Below, piece after piece: positions 61,696-64,000 of a stretch of DNA of 64,000 bases. The notes below the pieces were generated by a model. That model did not search any database. It saw only the letters and a program-made list of their open reading frames with translations, and was not told the origin of the DNA. Position 1 is the first letter of the stretch; every line of letters starts with the position of its first letter. Made by a program: the position numbers and the translations under genes. This stretch comes from Acetispira formosa (nom. nud.) (GTDB lineage Bacteria > Desulfobacterota > Desulfarculia > Adiutricales > Adiutricaceae), in the NCBI GenBank assembly GCA_023525915.1, contig CP026657.1, positions 1,550,001-1,614,000 on the forward strand, read 5' to 3'.

Positions 61696-62004
61696 TTATT
61701 GTAGATAACGTATTTTTTGTGGAAATGGTTCCACTCCAAGTCTGTAAGCTCTACTGAAATGGATTTGCCCAAATTTATCTTTATAGATTATTTTTCCATA
61801 AACTGCGACATATTGTCCTCCATATAATCCTCTCACAGAGCAACAATTAGGGTTTTCTTGTAAAAAGTGGCTTACATCTATGTATGGAACAAAGCATGTA
61901 GGTTCTAGGTCTTCAGTAGCTGAACCATCTTGACTTCGAACAACGTTCAAAGGAACGTTTACCTGCAGCCTTTGCAAGGTCCGACGCACAGCTATTCGAA
62001 TCAT
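61696..62004 (-). CDS. Small protein with N-x2-CC motif (paralogue 2)
   Basis: 102 residues. IDVSHFLQENPNCCSVRGLY carries the same motif as the gene at 61682, followed by YVAVYGKIIYKDKFGQIHFS and RAYRLGVEPF. It begins on an ATGA overlapping the stop of a 46-residue TM ORF. Together the two would equal a TM-anchored protein like paralogue 1, so a single-base frameshift or coupled translation is likely. It ends 13 bp before the next gene. Confidence 0.65.
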   Translation of the reverse strand: MIRIAVRRTLQRLQVNVPLNVVRSQDGSATEDLEPTCFVPYIDVSHFLQENPNCCSVRGLYGGQYVAVYGKIIYKDKFGQIHFSRAYRLGVEPFPQKIRYLQ

Positions 62005-62141
62005 TTCTTCATTTGTAAAGTTGCGACTTTTTGAGGCTGATAACCTTTAAGCCACAGAGTCCCCGATACAAATCCTCCCCAAGTTAAAAGAACAGCTATC
62101 CAAAGTAAATACTTACCTCTTCGCAAAACCTTATTGATCAT
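62001..62141 (-). CDS. 46-residue single-TM protein, coupled to the CC-motif gene
   Basis: MINKVLRRGKYLLWIAVLLT begins a small ORF with one TM helix (LLWIAVLLTWGGFVSG) and ends KVATLQMKK at TGA. GGAG lies 7 bases before the ATG. The stop overlaps the next ATG (ATGA). It resembles the missing anchor of the 102-residue protein, and a run of A just before the overlap could be the site of a frameshift. Confidence 0.55.
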   Translation of the reverse strand: MINKVLRRGKYLLWIAVLLTWGGFVSGTLWLKGYQPQKVATLQMKK

Positions 62142-62171
62142 GACTTTGCTCCATCACACAAAATAAGCCGA

Positions 62172-62678
62172 TTATCCAGCAATACGAGGACAATCGGCTA
62201 ACAAGTTACAATAATGAATGAACTTAAATGAGCCAGGCATGACCTTCAAGTGACCAAAGTCTCTATAGGCCTTTACCATGCGGCGTTCACGAAAATCACT
62301 ATATATGGATGTGCTTTTTACTGATACAACCCGGCTGGGGCGTTTAGTTATACTGAAGGGTTCATCTCTGTTATCATCCTGATCACCATTTCCTTGAACA
62401 AGTATCCCGCCAGTTACAGGAACGATGCCGTCATCATCTGCTTCCAGCTCAGCTCTGGAATCATCATTACCATCCAGATCATAATAAGAGCTGATATTGA
62501 TCTGGGTGTAAGGATCATCATCAAAAATCAAGGCCCAGGAATTATCAATCCAGAAAAGGGTGCCCATCATGCTTAATGATAAACATAGCAACGCCGACAA
62601 AGAAATCCACAGAAATTTTTGCCACCGCCGCTTATATGACTGACCACGCAAAAACAAATCCAAATCCTCACGCCTCAA
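62172..62678 (-). CDS. Unrecognised single-TM protein
   Basis: About 168 residues from TTG 62678 (GGCGG upstream, about 13 bases away, so the start is not certain). A short basic N-terminus, TM helix FLWISLSALLCLSLSMMG, then an acidic linker DLDGNDDSRAELEADDDG with a DLDGNDD loop resembling a calcium site, and a basic C-terminal part (YSDFRERRMVKAYRDFGHLK). Overlaps a 42-residue TM ORF upstream. Same direction as the RTX gene; function unknown. Confidence 0.6.
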   Translation of the reverse strand: MRREDLDLFLRGQSYKRRWQKFLWISLSALLCLSLSMMGTLFWIDNSWALIFDDDPYTQINISSYYDLDGNDDSRAELEADDDGIVPVTGGILVQGNGDQDDNRDEPFSITKRPSRVVSVKSTSIYSDFRERRMVKAYRDFGHLKVMPGSFKFIHYCNLLADCPRIAG

Positions 62679-62796
62679 AAATCATTAGACACCGCCAAAT
62701 TGCCAGGAAAAAATGCAATAAAACAATCCATGAATTTACCAGCATTAAAAGAAGAATAATACCGAACGGTGACAACCAATCGGCTAAACTTTTCAT
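62668..62796 (-). CDS. Possible 42-residue TM protein
   Basis: MKSLADWLSPFGIILLLMLV begins a short ORF that is nearly all one TM helix (FGIILLLMLVNSWIVLLHFF). No clear ribosome site. Its stop overlaps the start of the 168-residue gene by 11 bp, the same layout as the 46-residue ORF before the CC-motif gene. Low certainty. Confidence 0.35.
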   Translation of the reverse strand: MKSLADWLSPFGIILLLMLVNSWIVLLHFFLAIWRCLMIFEA

Positions 62797-62836
62797 ATTT
62801 ATCAATGTGCGATATTTTTATTTACATGAACCTTGA

Positions 62837-63235
62837 ACTTACCTTAATCGATTCAATTAAAAATGTAAAGTTAAAATACAAATCATTTATTTAAATTAGT
62901 TAACGGCATTTAGAAATAGGCAATAATTTAATGATATACTGTATAAATAATGAATATACAACCACAATATGCACTTCTCTACACTAAAAATATGTATTAT
63001 CATATAAACTAATATAAAATGCATAGATTATATTTTCAGAGCTTTCTCGCTTGATGGCGGGGCTTGAAGAATTGACCAAATGTCCGGTGAAAGCCAGACG
63101 ACATGTTTTCATCGCGGTGGATATTATGGTTGTGCGTTATATACCGGGTGTCACTGCTAGTCACGTTAGACCACAGAACATAATCTGCAAAAGTAGTATA
63201 TGGGTAGTATAAAAGTGGGCTGATAAAAGAGAAAG
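62837..63235. other. AT-rich spacer without recognisable gene
   Basis: About 400 bp between the RTX-linked small genes and the tRNA fragment. I see no gene here. Toward the end it contains TATGGGTAGTA (about 63197-63207), a weak match to the repeats before the integrase. Confidence 0.5.
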
Positions 63236-63262
63236 GGCCTCAGAAAATTCTGAGGCCCTTTA
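63236..63262 (-). terminator. tRNA terminator hairpin
   Basis: GGGCCTCAGAA and TTCTGAGGCCC form an 11-bp stem. On the minus strand it follows the tRNA 3' end and is followed by TTTCTCTTTT, a T-rich run, so it is the transcript end of the original tRNA gene. Confidence 0.75.
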
Positions 63263-63268
63263 AAAAAG

Positions 63269-63313
63269 TGGCGCGCCCGAGAGGATTCGAACCTCTGACC
63301 TACGGATTCGTAG
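63269..63313 (-). tRNA. 3' half of tRNA-Arg(ACG), island attachment site
   Basis: On the minus strand the 45 bases run from the anticodon loop CTACGAA through TCCGT, variable AGGTC, T arm AGAGGTTCGAATCCTCT, acceptor CGGGCGC, discriminator G and CCA. The 5' half is absent: bases before the loop do not pair with TCCGT. A duplicated tRNA 3' end beside an integrase is the standard sign of an attachment site. The complete gene should be at the other end of the island, beyond 64000. Confidence 0.85.
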
Positions 63314-63418
63314 TTCTTCGATCATGTTGTTGTTGATTGTTGTCTGTTGTTGTATGATATTGTAATTACGGCCTAATAATTTAATAGTCTGTTGTTCTGA
63401 ATTGTTCAATGTTGCGCA

Positions 63419-63490
63419 TTTGGGTAGCAAAATGGGTAGCAAAAAGGCCAAAAGTGTGATATATGGGTAGCAAATGGGTAGCAAAAAATG
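63419..63490 (+). repeat. Iterated ATGGGTAGCA repeats ahead of the integrase
   Basis: TGGGTAGCAAA or ATGGGTAGCA occurs at about 63420, 63433, 63464 and 63475, all in the same direction, in two spaced pairs. Their place between the tRNA core site and the integrase gene fits arm-type binding sites of a tyrosine recombinase. Confidence 0.6.
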
Positions 63491-63544
63491 ACTCCCAAAA
63501 TGAGTCTTTTTAACCCAAATTTCACCAAAGGATGGGCCGGCAAA

Positions 63545-64000
63545 ATGGGTGAACGTAGAGAGCGAACCAAATACCAGGGAGTCTACCAGCGGCGCTCCGA
63601 GATCAAGCGCGATTCCAGAGACGGCAAGATTGATATTTGCTACTATATTACTTACAAAGATAAAAACAGAAAGAAGATCTGGGAAACCATCGGCTGGAAG
63701 TCCCAGGGATTTACCGCTCATTTTGCCCGCGATAAACTCGTTGAGAGAATTCAAGAGCTTAAAATTGAGTACACCTTGGAAAAGCCCCAAAAAAAAGAAG
63801 TTATGACCTTCGGTGAAGCCTGGAGCATATATAGCGAAAAGTGGTTGCCCAACCTGTCTCGCTCTCGGGATGAACAGGGTCGTTATGATATTCATATAGC
63901 TCCTCGCTTCGCGGCGACCCCCCTGGATCAAATCAAGACCATAGATTTGGAAGATTTCAAACAAGAGCTCGCGGCAAAAGGTCTGTCCCCGGCCAGCATT
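63545..64000 (+). CDS. Tyrosine recombinase/integrase, N-terminal part (runs off the window)
   Basis: Open from ATG 63545 to the edge, 152 codons. The start KYQGVYQRRSEIKRDSRDGK, then DICYYITYKDKNRKKIWETI and GWKSQGFTAHFARDKLVERI, is an arm-binding AP2-like domain, and TFGEAWSIYSEKWLPNLSRS to DQIKTIDLEDFKQELAAKGL is the SAM-like core-binding domain of phage-type integrases. The catalytic domain is outside. It faces away from the tRNA fragment, so the island it mobilises extends to the right. Confidence 0.85.
   Translation, partial: MGERRERTKYQGVYQRRSEIKRDSRDGKIDICYYITYKDKNRKKIWETIGWKSQGFTAHFARDKLVERIQELKIEYTLEKPQKKEVMTFGEAWSIYSEKWLPNLSRSRDEQGRYDIHIAPRFAATPLDQIKTIDLEDFKQELAAKGLSPASI

Overview
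The window looks like the chromosome of an anaerobic Gram-negative bacterium, most probably a deltaproteobacterium (Desulfobacterota). This is inferred from gene content: the oxygen-independent (cbi-type) cobalamin pathway, MttB-family corrinoid methyltransferases beside a BCCT betaine-type transporter, lysine/diaminopimelate genes, a large calcium-binding RTX secretome and very many non-coding palindromic repeats. No database could be searched, so the species is not named.

Layout. (1) 1-10.0 kb: the 3' end of one MttB-family gene, a phage-CI-like regulator, two decayed or compact IS5-family insertion sequences, a TetR regulator with a candidate operator pair, a complete non-pyrrolysine MttB, a sugar-isomerase-like TIM barrel, an MFS carrier and a BCCT carrier. 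This reads as a quaternary-amine uptake and demethylation cluster. (2) 10.2-14.1 kb: a small unknown protein, RluD-like pseudouridine synthase and CarD regulator (coupled operon), and an SseB-domain protein. (3) 14.4-20.3 kb: a cobalamin ring-synthesis run cbiC-cbiD-cbiET(cobL)-cbiF-cbiG-cbiH, which fits the corrinoid demand of MttB enzymes. (4) 20.3-29.5 kb: two copies, in opposite orientation, of an ~830 bp non-coding giant palindrome. They bracket an unrecognised 1469-residue membrane protein, a small partner, an LtaS-like sulfatase-fold enzyme and a small membrane protein. (5) 29.7-36.4 kb: argG, then a fibronectin-III lipoprotein, lysA, dapF, dapA, dapB, with palindromic elements in several of the gaps. 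(6) 36.5-41.8 kb: a broken IS, a broken vapC, a broken plasmid primase/helicase and an apparently intact ColE1-type mobilisation cassette with mobB and mobD nested inside mobA, i.e. the remains of an integrated mobilisable plasmid.

(7) 41.9-62.8 kb: a metallophosphoesterase and, all on the minus strand, two RTX loci. One encodes a 4007-residue RTX protein preceded by a secreted 235-residue protein. The other encodes a 1144-residue RTX protein with a different N-terminal head on the same body, cut off at its C-terminus. It is preceded by a string of small single-TM proteins, two of which share an N-x2-CC motif, and followed by a small membrane protein. A REP-associated tyrosine transposase (RAYT) lies between the loci. 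This head-swapped RTX arrangement with small membrane-protein companions is the best candidate for an undescribed system. (8) 63.2-64.0 kb: the 3' half of a tRNA-Arg(ACG) gene plus the tRNA terminator, iterated ATGGGTAGCA repeats and the start of a tyrosine integrase running off the end. This is the boundary of a genomic island extending to the right of the window.

Recurrent theme: at least five families of long palindromes sit between genes, two with candidate 9-bp target duplications.
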